Positions 23,754 to 33,636 are shown, numbered from the stretch's first letter. The stretch: 34,107 nucleotides of DNA from Planctomycetota bacterium (GCA_017306025.1 JAFKJJ010000548.1:1-34107), one strand, 5' to 3'. Notes: a model not told the origin generated them from the letters alone. Made by a program: numbers and translations.

Positions 23754-23785
23754 CCCGCGGGCCGTCCGGCCCGCGGGTTTCGTTT
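23754..23785 (+). terminator. Rho-independent terminator of the DUF4142 gene
   Basis: CCCGCGGGCC (23754-23763) pairs with GGCCCGCGGG (23768-23777) around GTCC and is followed by TTTCGTTT. Confidence 0.75.
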
Positions 23786-23894
23786 GCGCGCCCGGCTCGC
23801 ACTGACTCGGGGTGATCGTCAACGCCGACCACGCTCGTGGCAATTTGCTCGCTCGCAACGTCGCGTCCGAAAAGCGACTCATAGAACAGCGCCC

Positions 23895-24881
23895 ATGACG
23901 CGCGTGTTCGTTTACGAGTACATGACCGCGACCGGGCTCGGCCGCGACCCGGCTTCTCCCGAACACGGCATGTACCTCGAAGGCCGCGCGATGCGCGACG
24001 CGCTCGTGGAGGATCTTCGACGTGTTCCGAATGTCGAGGCGTTCGCCTTCCCGGACGAAGCCGCCCCGATCGAACCCGAGTGGTTCGAGGAGACGTGCAG
24101 CTCGGCCGTTTCTGACCGGACGCTGGTGATCGCACCCGAAACGGACGAGATCCTTGTTCGCCTCGCCCGGTTGGTCGAAGACGAGGAGCGCCGCGGCCGG
24201 TTGCTCGGCAGCTCTCCGCGGGCGATCGAACTCACCTCCGACAAGCTCGCTATGGCCGAACACTGGTGGGAACATGACGTCCCCACGCCCGCGACGACCG
24301 ACCGCGAGCCGACGCCGTGCGAGGCGTTCCCGGTAGTGTGGAAGCCGCGGGACGGGGCCGGTTCCACCGACACGTTCCTGATCCGCAACCGCTTCGAACT
24401 CGCCGCGGCACTCGCGGCCCGCGACCCGGCCCGGCCAATGACTCTTCAGGAGTTCGTGCCGGGACGAGCGGCGAGCTGCGCGTTCCTCTGTGGGCCGAAC
24501 GGGAATGTTCCTCTCGTGCCAACCTTCCAGTTCCTCAGCGACGACGGGCGGTTCAAGTATCAGGGCGGCGAACTGCCGATCCCGGCCGATCTCGCGGAGC
24601 GCGCGGTGAGGCTCGCTTCGCGCGCCGTCGCGTGCGTGCCGGGACTGCTCGGCTACGTCGGCGTCGATCTGGTGCTCGGAGACACCGCAGACGGCGCGTG
24701 CGATTTCGCCATCGAGATCAACCCGCGCCTCACCACCTCCTACATCGGGCTGCGGGCCATCGCGGACTTCAACGTCGCCGAAGCGATGCTCCGAATCGCC
24801 GCGGGCGAACCGGTCGGGCAGTTGAAATGGAAACCCGGCCGCGTGCGGTTCGGCCCGGACGGAGGGGTCCGGTGGTGCTGA
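23895..24881 (+). CDS. ATP-grasp ligase, possibly MfnD/cofactor-biosynthesis type
   Basis: A 328-aa cytoplasmic ATP-grasp enzyme that joins a carboxylate to an amine via an acyl phosphate. Motifs: N-terminal MTRVFVYEYMTATGLG, ELTSDKLAMAEHWWEHDVPTP, FPVVWKPRDGAGSTDTFLI (the P-loop-like grasp), MTLQEFVPGRAASCAFL, and Mg-binding FAIEINPRLTTSYIGLR. This set resembles the ATP-grasp proteins that accompany tetrahydromethanopterin/methanofuran-type C1 cofactor genes (for example tyramine-glutamate ligase MfnD), which planctomycetes possess. No other C1 gene is in the window, so the substrate assignment is tentative. The start at 23895 lacks a visible ribosome binding site but matches the family N-terminus. 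Confidence 0.82.
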   Translation: MTRVFVYEYMTATGLGRDPASPEHGMYLEGRAMRDALVEDLRRVPNVEAFAFPDEAAPIEPEWFEETCSSAVSDRTLVIAPETDEILVRLARLVEDEERRGRLLGSSPRAIELTSDKLAMAEHWWEHDVPTPATTDREPTPCEAFPVVWKPRDGAGSTDTFLIRNRFELAAALAARDPARPMTLQEFVPGRAASCAFLCGPNGNVPLVPTFQFLSDDGRFKYQGGELPIPADLAERAVRLASRAVACVPGLLGYVGVDLVLGDTADGACDFAIEINPRLTTSYIGLRAIADFNVAEAMLRIAAGEPVGQLKWKPGRVRFGPDGGVRWC

Positions 24882-25272
24882 ATCCCCGACGCCGGATTCT
24901 TGAGATTTCGGCTATCTTTTTCAGACGCAGCGCGTATAGTCAAATCAGCCTCTGGGGGCGGACCCCGGGGGCGAGGAAGATTTCGGACAGGTCTTCGCGT
25001 ACGCGGTTTGGTTTTTCGGCGGATCGGCTTTGAAGCCCTGCGACAGCTCATCACTGCCTTGCACACGCTCCCAAGCTCATCAGGCTGGCCCCTTCCCCTG
25101 TACGTCCGCGCCGGGCGCTCACTCACCTCGCAACCCAACAATACACACGCGACGGTGACGCCCCGGTCGAGCGGTGGCCTGTCCACACAAATCTTCCCGG
25201 CCGCGACGGCGCGGCCGGCTCACGCTTGTTCCCGGTCGGGTCGGTGAAGAAGCCCGGCCGGGGAGGGATGAC
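24882..25272 (+). promoter_or_regulatory. Long leader region upstream of the RRM protein gene
   Basis: A 391-bp gene-free stretch. A lower-GC part (24895-24960) contains TATAGT (24938-24943), a good -10 candidate, with only a poor -35. If transcription starts there, the RRM mRNA has a leader of about 320 nt, which would allow cold-shock-type structural control as seen for other RNA-binding protein genes. I see no known riboswitch. GGGGAGGG just before the ATG is the ribosome binding site. Confidence 0.3.
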
Positions 25273-25683
25273 ATGTCCACGAAGAATCTGTACGTGGGGA
25301 ACCTGCCGTTTACGACGACGCAGGCAGACCTGGAGCAACTGTTCGGGCAGTACGGCACGGTCACCAAGGCGCAGGTGATCTCGGACCGGGAAACCGGCCG
25401 CAGCCGAGGGTTCGGGTTCGTCGAAATGTCCAGCGGGGCGGACGAAGCAGTCGCGGCGATGAACGGGGCCGAGTACCAGGGGCGGCGCCTGACGGTCAAC
25501 GAGGCCAAGCCGCGTGAGGAGCGCCCGCGGGGCGGTGGTGGCGGCTACGGCGGCGGTGGCGGTGGGTACGGCGGTGGCGGTGGCGGCGGCCGCGGCGGAT
25601 ACGGCGGCGGTGGCGGCCGCGGCGGATACGGCGGCGGTGGCGGTGGCGGCGGGTACGGCGGCGGCCGCGGCGACCGGTACTAA
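25273..25683 (+). CDS. Glycine-rich RNA-binding protein (single RRM)
   Basis: A 136-aa protein with one RNA recognition motif (residues 3-82) and a Gly-rich tail. RNP2 is LYVGNL (6-11) and RNP1 is RGFGFVEM, both intact, with the usual [11 protein letters not shown] loop. The tail (about 90-136) consists of GGYGGGG and RGGYGGG repeats ending GRGDRY. Cyanobacteria, planctomycetes and plants share this architecture, and cyanobacterial members are cold-induced RNA chaperones. Strong ribosome binding site GGGGAGGG 5 nt before the ATG at 25273 and a strong terminator suggest high expression as a single gene. Confidence 0.93.
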   Translation: MSTKNLYVGNLPFTTTQADLEQLFGQYGTVTKAQVISDRETGRSRGFGFVEMSSGADEAVAAMNGAEYQGRRLTVNEAKPREERPRGGGGGYGGGGGGYGGGGGGGRGGYGGGGGRGGYGGGGGGGGYGGGRGDRY

Positions 25684-25728
25684 ACCGCACTCGCGCTGAA
25701 TCCGAATTGAGATCACCCGCGAACACTC

Positions 25729-25763
25729 GAACCGACCCGGCGTCCCGGGTCGGTTCTGCTTTT
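25729..25763 (+). terminator. Rho-independent terminator of the RRM gene
   Basis: GAACCGACCCGG (25729-25740) pairs perfectly with CCGGGTCGGTTC (25745-25756) around CGTC, followed by TGCTTTT. Confidence 0.8.
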
Positions 25764-25863
25764 GGGTCCCGTGTCGCGTTTCGTCCGAAGAGCCTCGCGC
25801 CCGCTTCTGTCAAACGCGCAACTCGGGAACACGGCGACACGGCGAACACGAAGTATCAAGAGC

Positions 25864-25892
25864 TTGGCAACCCCCTACGCGTGGGGTAGCAT
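25864..25892 (+). promoter_or_regulatory. Candidate housekeeping promoter for the second sigma factor gene
   Basis: TTGGCA (25864-25869), a 17-bp spacer containing a CCCC/GGGG dyad, and TAGCAT (25887-25892) match sigma-70-type boxes with ideal spacing. The gene starts at 25942, leaving a leader of about 45 nt. Confidence 0.35.
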
Positions 25893-25941
25893 GTCCCTCA
25901 CTCGCGTTCGTCGCCCCCGGTCCACCACGCGCGGCACTCCC

Positions 25942-26550
25942 ATGACCGACCCCGCGTTCGACTCCGTCAACCTCCAGAAGTACATCGACCGCTGGCGCTC
26001 GGGCGACCGCGCGGCAGCCGACGACCTGCTCCGCGCCACCGGCTCGCGGCTGGAGAAGCTCGCCCGCCGCATGACGCGCGCGTTCCCGAACGTCCGCGGG
26101 CAGGCGGACACCGGCGACGTGCTCCAGAACAGCCTCATCCGGCTGTTGCGCACGCTGCTGCGGCTCCGCCCGTCCACCACGCGCGACTACTTCAACCTCG
26201 CGGCGGTCCACATCCGGCGCGAGCTGATCGACCTGGCGCGGCGGTGCAAGGGGAAGGGGTGGGTGACGCTCGCCGTCCAGGACGACGGCGACCAGCCGCC
26301 CGGCCCGTACGTGGTGGAACCGCAGACGGCCGTCGCCGAAGACTTCGAGCTGTGGGTGCGGTTCCACCAGGCGGTGGACGAACTGCCGCTCGAAGAGCGC
26401 GAGGTCGTGGGCCTGGTGTTCTACCACGGCTGGACGCAGGTCCGCATCGCGGAGCTGTTCAACGTGGACGAGCGCACCATCCGCCGGCGGTGGTCGAACG
26501 CGTGCGAGCGGCTCCGCGGGCTGGTCGGCGACGACGTACTGGCGGGGTGA
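25942..26550 (+). CDS. ECF-like sigma-70 family factor, planctomycete type
   Basis: A 202-aa sigma factor of the ECF-like type abundant in planctomycetes. Region 2 (about residues 15-95) has WRSGDRAAADDLLRATGSRL, ARRMTRAFPNVR, TGDVLQNSLIRLLRTLLRL and REYF-like TRDYFNLAAVHIRRELIDLA. Region 4 (about 140-195) has ELPLEEREVVGLVFYHGWTQ and RIAELFNVDERTIRRRWSNA as helix-turn-helix. The ATG at 25942 is chosen because conserved sequence begins right after it; in-frame upstream starts (25891, 25762) add Arg-rich sequence. No anti-sigma gene is adjacent; it converges on selB with a hairpin between. Confidence 0.9.
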   Translation: MTDPAFDSVNLQKYIDRWRSGDRAAADDLLRATGSRLEKLARRMTRAFPNVRGQADTGDVLQNSLIRLLRTLLRLRPSTTRDYFNLAAVHIRRELIDLARRCKGKGWVTLAVQDDGDQPPGPYVVEPQTAVAEDFELWVRFHQAVDELPLEEREVVGLVFYHGWTQVRIAELFNVDERTIRRRWSNACERLRGLVGDDVLAG

Positions 26551-26559
26551 ACCGCCGTT

Positions 26560-26578
26560 CGGTCGCGCCCCGCGACCG
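26560..26578. terminator. Hairpin between convergent sigma factor and selB genes
   Basis: CGGTCGCG (26560-26567) pairs with CGCGACCG (26571-26578) around CCC, in the 35-bp gap between the two stops. Confidence 0.5.
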
Positions 26579-26585
26579 GACCCGC

Positions 26586-28514
<1,929 letters not shown>

Positions 28515-28631
28515 GGATCGTTACTTCGGGTGTGAGCGGTCCGACCCATTGTACCACCGCGCGGCGCCTGTTGGCATGGCGTCGGGCGGGCGGTTCGCGG
28601 TACGATCCCCGTTCCGTGCGGAGGAACAGCG

Positions 28632-28913
28632 ATGTCGATCCTGTGGGTGCAGGGCGTGGTGAAGAACGGTCAGGTAGTGCTCGACCCGCCACTCGACCGG
28701 CCGGACGGCACCGTGATGACGGTCATGGACTACGACCCAGACGGCGACCCGCGCCCGCAGGGACCAAAACCGAACCTCACCGGCGAGGAGATTGAAGAGG
28801 TGCATGCGTTCTTCTGCGGCAAGAAGGACAAGGCGCTCTGGCCGGAGTTTGAAGCCCGTCTCGTGGAGAAGTACGGACCGTGGTTACCACACCATCGCCG
28901 CAGCGCGGCTTGA
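28632..28913 (+). CDS. Putative antitoxin of a PIN-domain pair (AF2212-like N-terminus)
   Basis: A 93-aa protein just upstream of a PIN-domain gene and overlapping it by 34 bp, the usual antitoxin-first order. GGAGG stands 8 nt before the ATG. The N-terminal 35 residues ([18 protein letters not shown], then [12 protein letters not shown]) match the short beta-barrel pattern of AF2212/DUF104-type antitoxins, where a GVVKNG and a PL..PDG motif are typical. The C-terminal half is charged and helical ([20 protein letters not shown]) and would wrap the toxin. DNA binding and autorepression are expected by analogy but not visible. Confidence 0.72.
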   Translation: MSILWVQGVVKNGQVVLDPPLDRPDGTVMTVMDYDPDGDPRPQGPKPNLTGEEIEEVHAFFCGKKDKALWPEFEARLVEKYGPWLPHHRRSAA

Positions 28914-29284
28914 TCGACACGCCCGTCCTGATTGCCTACCGCAATGGCGAACCGGATGCCGTCGCGTTCTTCGCGTCAATGCGGCAGATCGGGCGCCCCG
29001 ACTGCAGTCAGATTACGGCTCTCGCGCTGATAGCTTGGTGCCAAGACGCGCTCGACTTGTCCGTGGTTCAGAACTTCCTGACGTTGCTGGACGTCCACGC
29101 GATCACGGCACACACCATGCGCCGGGCGCAGCGCTTACTCGGCTCCCTTCCGCCACCGTGTGGCCTCACACCGGACGATGCCATCATCGCCGCGACCGCA
29201 ATAGAACACTCCCTACCGCTGTACACGCTCGACCCGGCTCGATTCGCGAACCTTCCGGGCCTGGCGACCATCCAACCGTATTGA
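28880..29284 (+). CDS. PIN-domain protein, VapC-like toxin
   Basis: A 134-aa PIN domain of the VapC type, normally an RNase that cuts tRNA or rRNA when the antitoxin is lost. First acidic residue: D13 in [11 protein letters not shown]. Third: D99/D100 in LTPDDAIIAATAIEH. Fourth: D118 in YTLDPARFANLPGL. The second conserved acidic residue, expected near residue 48 in the helix after SQIT, is missing: the segment reads ITALALIAWCQ without Glu. Activity may therefore be weakened or use another residue. Its GTG or ATG start lies inside the upstream gene (28880), which implies coupled translation. Confidence 0.78.
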   Translation: MVTTPSPQRGLIDTPVLIAYRNGEPDAVAFFASMRQIGRPDCSQITALALIAWCQDALDLSVVQNFLTLLDVHAITAHTMRRAQRLLGSLPPPCGLTPDDAIIAATAIEHSLPLYTLDPARFANLPGLATIQPY

Positions 29285-29311
29285 AACCGTCTCCCGAACC
29301 GAGAACGACCC

Positions 29312-29902
29312 ATGATCGGCACGACGCTCGACCCGCGACAGTTCCTCGACCGCGTGGCCCATGAGCTGGCACGCGTCGACCCCGCCGAGATCCAGAAGCT
29401 CTCCGACCTGATCCACGAGCGCTACGTCGCGGGGCGGTTCGTGTTCGTCATCGGCAACGGCGGCAGCGGGTCCAACGCGTCCCACTTCTGCGAGGACATG
29501 GGCAAAGGCACACTCGCCCGCAAGTTCTTCGACGACGACTCGAAAAAGCGCCTGAAGGTGCTCAGCCTGACCGACAACACCCCGTACATCCTCGCGTGGG
29601 GCAACGACGAGGGCTTCGACCGCGTGTTCGTCGAGCAACTGAAGAACCTCGCCTCGCCGGGCGACCTGCTCGTCGCGATCAGCGGCAGCGGGAACAGCCC
29701 GAACATCCTGCGGGCGGTGAGCTGGGCCAACGAGCACGGACTAACCACCTTCGGCTGCACCGGTTTTTCGGGCGGCAAGCTCCGCGGGCTGGCACACCAC
29801 GGGTTGCACGTCCCGCTCGACGACATGGGAATCGTCGAGTCGATCCACCTGACCGCCTTCCACTGGGTCGTGGACGACACCTACCGGCGCATCTCCATGT
29901 GA
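29312..29902 (+). CDS. SIS-domain protein, phosphoheptose isomerase (GmhA)-like
   Basis: A 196-aa single SIS domain most like GmhA, which isomerises sedoheptulose 7-phosphate for the ADP-heptose of lipopolysaccharide core. Sugar-phosphate binding motifs [14 protein letters not shown] and [14 protein letters not shown] are intact; His and Glu in SHFCEDM correspond to the metal/catalytic pair, and the C-terminal [13 protein letters not shown] supplies the second His region. Differences from classical GmhA in the C-terminus ([18 protein letters not shown]) leave other ketose/aldose phosphates possible. No hldE or gmhB is adjacent. Its TGA (29900-29902) lies at the boundary of a palindromic intergenic element. 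Confidence 0.84.
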   Translation: MIGTTLDPRQFLDRVAHELARVDPAEIQKLSDLIHERYVAGRFVFVIGNGGSGSNASHFCEDMGKGTLARKFFDDDSKKRLKVLSLTDNTPYILAWGNDEGFDRVFVEQLKNLASPGDLLVAISGSGNSPNILRAVSWANEHGLTTFGCTGFSGGKLRGLAHHGLHVPLDDMGIVESIHLTAFHWVVDDTYRRISM

Positions 29903-30018
29903 AGAAAGACTAACCACAGAGACACAGAGGCACAGAGAAAGCCAAGAAGAAAGTGTTTTTGAAGAACTCTCTTCTTGTCTTCTCTGTGCCTCTGTGTTTC
30001 TGTGGTTAGTCTTTCTTC
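29901..30018. repeat. Long inverted repeat with CACAGAGGCACAGAG core
   Basis: The outer 20 bp GAAGAAAGACTAACCACAGA (29901-29920) are perfectly inverted at 29999-30018. The next 19 bp (29921-29939 against 29980-29998) match at 18 positions, and the arms continue imperfectly to about 29953 and 29967. The left arm overlaps the TGA of the SIS gene and the right arm contains the TAA (30006-30008) of the DUF1028 gene. This AC/AG-rich palindrome is of a kind seen between genes in diverse bacteria, and here can act as a bidirectional terminator. It is much less GC-rich than its flanks. Confidence 0.8.
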
Positions 30019-30752
30019 TCGTGCTTCGGCTTCGGTAGGCGCAGTGCCAGCACCCGAACGAGTTCCGGGATCGGCTCCTTGTGATCGTCCACGCGGAAGT
30101 CGATGTAGCGGTCGTTGAGCCCAGCGTAACCGCCCTTCGCCTTTGCCACGCACACCGCCGCCGACTGCTTGCCGCGCCGGTCGCCACCGGCCTTGTCGCC
30201 CGCCTCCAATGAAGCCATCAGTCGCCACGCGAGCGGCCCTTTCGCCTCCTCGAACGCCTTCGCCATCGCGTCCACCACTTCCGGACCGGCCAGGATATTC
30301 CCCTGACACGCGAAGTGCTTGCCGGTCTTACCGCCCGCCCACGCGAGGCACTTCTTGCCCGTGTAAGTGAAGGCTTCGCCCTTCGCGTCGACCATCCCGA
30401 CCTGCCGCTGGTCGCGGCCCTCGTCGTCGTCGGTCAGCGCCTTGATCGCCCCTTCGGCGGTCGTGCCCTTGCGCATCAGTTCGAGCCCCTTCGGGCCGAA
30501 CGTGACGTTGGCGTAGCTCTGCGTGGCGACCGCGCCGGCGCCGGCCTCGGCCCACGGCACCACCGAACCCACCGCGAGGAACTTCGACGCGACCGCGACG
30601 CCCCACTCCTTCGCCTCGGGGTCGTACCCGACGACGGAGAACGTCGCGACGACGTCCGGTTCGGGTTCCGGGGGCCTGTCGGACGGCCGCGCGACCGCGG
30701 CCAGCGACGCGAGAAGGGAAACGAACAGCGCGGCGAGCGGGTGGCGGGGCAT
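30006..30752 (-). CDS. DUF1028 family exported protein (Ntn-hydrolase-like)
   Basis: A 248-aa member of the DUF1028 family, proposed to have an Ntn-hydrolase fold. A signal peptide (MPRHPLAALFVSLLASLAAV) precedes the domain: TFSVVGYDPEAKEWGVAVAS, KFLAVGSVVPWAEAGAGAVA, QSYANVTFGPKGLELM, RQVGMVDAKGEAF, GNILAGPEVVDAMAKAFE, GGDRRGKQSAAVCV and DFRVDDHKEPIPEL. The Thr/Ser at the start of the mature conserved block may be the nucleophile as in other Ntn enzymes, but substrates are unknown. The signal peptide is an addition, as many members are cytoplasmic. The stop codon lies within an intergenic palindrome. It follows lptE by 56 bp on the same strand. Confidence 0.9.
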   Translation of the reverse strand: MPRHPLAALFVSLLASLAAVARPSDRPPEPEPDVVATFSVVGYDPEAKEWGVAVASKFLAVGSVVPWAEAGAGAVATQSYANVTFGPKGLELMRKGTTAEGAIKALTDDDEGRDQRQVGMVDAKGEAFTYTGKKCLAWAGGKTGKHFACQGNILAGPEVVDAMAKAFEEAKGPLAWRLMASLEAGDKAGGDRRGKQSAAVCVAKAKGGYAGLNDRYIDFRVDDHKEPIPELVRVLALRLPKPKHEKKD

Positions 30753-30808
30753 CGGCGTGTTCTCCGGGTGAACGATCCCGCGGATCGTTCTACGCCCGGA
30801 GAACGCGT

Positions 30809-31465
30809 TCACCACCGGCGCTCCATCATCGACACGATCTGCACCGCGAGCAGGTTCTGGACCCGCTGCGCGGCGGACGCGTTGCTCTCGCCCAGTTCGG
30901 GCAACAGGCGGCCGCTGGCGACGAGCCGCACCGGGCTCGGGTTCTCCAGTTCCCGGAGGTCGGGCGGGGGTTGGAGGTTCGGGTCGAACGGGACCGGCTG
31001 ATCGTCCGGGAGCCGCGGGCCGGGCCGGCCGGGCGCCGGGCGCGGCTTCGGGTTCGACAGGATCGTGCCGTCGCGCAGGTCGCGCCACACCACGTCCACC
31101 GACACGATGACCTCCGCCTCGCGCACCTGGTTCTGTTGGTTGCGGTTGAGGATCTGCTTCTGGATCATCACGATGTTGCCGAGCAACTCGGTGTCGGCTC
31201 GCTCGTAGTCGGACGTGACGCGGAAGCTGGTCGTCTTGCCGATCTCGCGGATCACCGCCTGCGTCACGTCGATCTCGAACCCGCGGTACGGGGTCGTCTG
31301 GAACGAGCGGTTGTTGAACAGCGGGACGTAGACGGTGCGGACGTTCGGGTCGTAGAGCGCGCCGGCGCCGACGTCGTAGCCGAGGAACTTGTAGCCGCTC
31401 TTGCACCCGACCGCGGCCAGGGGCGCGATCGCGGCGGCGCACTTCAAGAATTGACGTCGCGTCAT
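30809..31465 (-). CDS. lptE: LPS-assembly lipoprotein LptE-like
   Basis: An outer-membrane lipoprotein of 218 aa that in Gram-negative bacteria plugs LptD and helps LPS transport. The N-terminus MTRRQFLKCAAAIAPLAAVGC has a twin-arginine and a lipobox ending at Cys21. The mature part has the LptE pattern: YDPNVRTVYVPLFNNRSFQT, YRGFEIDVTQAVIREIGK, FRVTSDYERADTELLGNIV, and a later VREAEVIVSVDVVWRDLRDG strand. A Pro-rich insert (about 140-175) is unusual. The C-terminal helix ends QNLLAVQIVSMMERRW. It lies between the BamD-like gene and the DUF1028 gene in an envelope cluster, and is separated from the BamD-like gene by a palindromic repeat. Confidence 0.82.
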   Translation of the reverse strand: MTRRQFLKCAAAIAPLAAVGCKSGYKFLGYDVGAGALYDPNVRTVYVPLFNNRSFQTTPYRGFEIDVTQAVIREIGKTTSFRVTSDYERADTELLGNIVMIQKQILNRNQQNQVREAEVIVSVDVVWRDLRDGTILSNPKPRPAPGRPGPRLPDDQPVPFDPNLQPPPDLRELENPSPVRLVASGRLLPELGESNASAAQRVQNLLAVQIVSMMERRW

Positions 31466-31483
31466 GCTTCGCCCGTGTTTCTC

Positions 31484-31560
31484 AAAGTAGTAGGCACACT
31501 CCGTGTGCCGTCGGTATTCCTGTGGTGTTGCGACGGCACGCGGAGCGTGCCTACTACTTT
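31484..31560. repeat. 30-bp inverted repeat element between the BamD-like and lptE genes
   Basis: The arms 31484-31513 and 31531-31560 (start AAAGTAGTAGGCAC) are inverted copies with 2 mismatches in 30, around a 17-nt loop. The last base of the right arm is part of the BamD-like stop codon. When read through by chance frames it encodes VGTLRVPS and DGTRSVPTT, peptides that recur in planctomycete ORF predictions, so I take it for a dispersed genomic repeat. Function could be attenuation between the two genes. Confidence 0.78.
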
Positions 31561-32762
31561 CACGGCCCGCCCGCCGGCTGCAGGTTCGGGTCGACCCGCA
31601 CGCGGTCCTTCTCGTCCGGCGCCTTCGGCTTGCCGAACAGTTCGTTCCACTTCGCCTGGGCGATCGCGAACGGGTCGTTGCCCGGTTCCGGACGGCCGTC
31701 CTGCATGAGCTTGATGAGCCGCGCCTGCCGCTCGGTCGCGAGGTCCGAGTACCGCGTGCCGCCGTACCGCCGGCGCACCAGTTCGTAGTAGAACACGGCC
31801 GAGCCGGGGTGGCCGGTGCGCTCGTAGTACTCGGCCATCAGGAAGTCCTTCTCCGCCTGCTGCGAGCGGATCGCGAACTTCGCCCGGGTCAGCTTTTCCG
31901 ACATTTCGGGGTTGTTCGTCAGTTCCGGCACGCTCGCCTCCGCGACGTGGACCAGTTGCAGCGCCTCGGCGCACTTGCGCCCGTCGTAGGACGCGCCGCC
32001 GGTGGCGTTGTTCTTCGCCTGGATCGCGAACGCGATCGCCTGCGGGCGCAGCGGGCTGTCGGCGTGCATGTCCACCAACTGGCTGAAGAACTGGTCCGCC
32101 TCCTGGAAGTTGCCGCGGATGAAGCTCACGTACCCGCACCAGAAGATGGCCTTGTCGGCGGTCGGCCCGGTGACGTCGTGCGTGTGGATGCGCTCGAGGG
32201 TTTCGAGCGTCCGCCCCTCCTGGTCGATCGTCGGCTTGGTGCGGTCCCACGGGTTGGGCCACTTGGGGCGCCAGCGGAGCACGCCCTTTTCGCCGGACCG
32301 CTTGTCCAGCTCGTCGCGGAAGTCGTCGAGCCAGTAGTCGCAGATCTGGTACATGCGGGCGCAGCAGTCGCGGCGGTAGGCGCCGGTGGGGAAGTCGAGC
32401 AGCACCTTGTGGAAGGTGTCGGCGGCCTCGGGGTACTGGCCGCGGGCGTAGCGGCACTCGGCCTGCATGAACCGGGCGCGCTCGGCGAGCACGGCCGAGT
32501 TGCCCTTGTTGTCCGCCAGGGTGCGGAACTGCGTCTGGGCCTTCTCGTACTGCCCGGCGGCGAACAGGTTTTCCGCCTCTTTCAGTTTCGACTCGGCCAG
32601 GGGGTCGTCGTAGTTCGACCCGACGAGCGGCGCCACCGCGCCGTGGACGCGTTCCTTGAAGCTGCGCGCCGAGTGGCAACCGGGAGCGACCGCCAGCGCG
32701 ACGACCGCGACCAGCGCCCCGGCGCGGCCCGGTCGGAACCTCCTGTCGGCTGGCTTCGCCAT
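31560..32762 (-). CDS. BamD/YfiO-like outer-membrane lipoprotein with TPR repeats
   Basis: A 400-aa lipoprotein. Signal and lipobox: RFRPGRAGALVAVVALAVAP then GC (Cys about 28). TPR-type helices follow: LKEAENLFAAGQYEKAQTQF, AERARFMQAECRYARGQYPE, AADTFHKVLLDFPTGAYRRD, IRGNFQEADQFFSQLVDMHA, and a final YYERTGHPGSAVFYYELVRR with RYSDLATERQARL. The first and last blocks match BamD, which helps insert beta-barrel proteins; the central 100 residues (DRTKPTIDQEGRTLETL) are extra compared with the roughly 245-aa E. coli protein. ATG at 32762 has GGGGAG 7 nt upstream. It lies 29 bp after recO. Confidence 0.85.
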   Translation of the reverse strand: MAKPADRRFRPGRAGALVAVVALAVAPGCHSARSFKERVHGAVAPLVGSNYDDPLAESKLKEAENLFAAGQYEKAQTQFRTLADNKGNSAVLAERARFMQAECRYARGQYPEAADTFHKVLLDFPTGAYRRDCCARMYQICDYWLDDFRDELDKRSGEKGVLRWRPKWPNPWDRTKPTIDQEGRTLETLERIHTHDVTGPTADKAIFWCGYVSFIRGNFQEADQFFSQLVDMHADSPLRPQAIAFAIQAKNNATGGASYDGRKCAEALQLVHVAEASVPELTNNPEMSEKLTRAKFAIRSQQAEKDFLMAEYYERTGHPGSAVFYYELVRRRYGGTRYSDLATERQARLIKLMQDGRPEPGNDPFAIAQAKWNELFGKPKAPDEKDRVRVDPNLQPAGGP

Positions 32763-32791
32763 CCTTGAGCTCCCCCTGCCCCGTTCCGATC

Positions 32792-33531
32792 TCACCGACC
32801 GTCCACGTACCCCAACAACCGCGGACGCCGACCGAGCACACAGCTCACCGTCTGACCCAGCAGTTGCCGCACTTCCGCCCGCACCGCGTCCGGCAGCCGG
32901 GGCGCGGCGTCGGCTGCCGCGAGTTCCCGCAAGCAGACCAGCGCAGCGCCGGAAGCGCCCCGTCGGTCGGCGAAGCCCGGCCCGCAGTGCGGGCACAGCA
33001 CCCCGCCGGCCTGCGGGCTGTAGAGCGCGCCGCCCGTGGGGTTCAGACGTTCCAGGCCGCACCCGGCACACGCATCGAGTCGCGGGCTATATCCCAGCTC
33101 CTGGAGCCAAACAAGCTCAAACGCCGAGACGGTTGCGGGGAGCGAAGAACCTAACCCAGCCCCCGCAGCGTCCGCACGGCCGCGTCGAACAGCGGCGGGT
33201 GCGGGTCGTAGTCCTGCGTGCCGTCGGCGAGCAGTTCCGCGACGTAGTACCCCGCGTACAGTGCCGAAAGGTTCTGCCGGAGCGCCGGGAACTGCTCTTC
33301 GAGCCGCGCCTCGGTGAGCAGATCGAGGCCGCCGTGGGCCTTCCGGATGAACATGATCTGGCAGACGGTGAGCAGGTCGAAGGCGACGTCGAAGTTCGAT
33401 TTCAGCCGGCGCCCGCCCTTGGCCAGCGCGCGGACCTTGCCGAACTCGCGCGTGAACAGCGTCGTGATGCGGCTGGTCTCGCTCCAGTCGGTCCCGCGAA
33501 CCACGATCGCCAGCGCCGGTTCGGCCGCCAT
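32792..33531 (-). pseudogene. recO: DNA repair protein RecO, reading frame broken by a frameshift
   Basis: RecO loads RecA with RecF and RecR. The first frame, ATG at 33531 (GAGGGGG upstream), encodes the OB-fold half: IVVRGTDWSETSRITTLFTR, GRRLKSNFDVAFDLLTVCQI, LSALYAGYYVAELLADGTQD and ends LRGLG at a TAG (33151-33153). The second frame carries the rest: TVSAFELVWLQELGYSPRLD, zinc-type CAGCG and CPHCG, LPDAVRAEVRQLLGQ and GYVDGR, stop at 32792. Restoring one G in the G5 run (complement 33160-33164) joins the frames seamlessly as LRGAGLGSS. So it is either a real one-base loss, a programmed slippage site, or a sequencing error in a homopolymer. All family features are otherwise intact. Confidence 0.88.
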
Positions 33532-33636
33532 CACGCCCCCTCAATAACCGGCGCCATACCGGCGCCCCCGTGCCGTACGAACCCCAACCCAAGATAATAC
33601 CCGTGGCCGAAATCGCGTATGTACGAGGGGTCACGA

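Noticed and set aside
25530-25675. Tandem GGCGG/TACGG repeats, considered as a CRISPR or satellite
   Set aside because: They are in frame and encode the Gly-rich tail of the RRM protein.
28515-28631. Possible selC (tRNA-Sec) next to selB
   Set aside because: No cloverleaf with long variable arm could be traced; the stretch is only the divergent promoter region.
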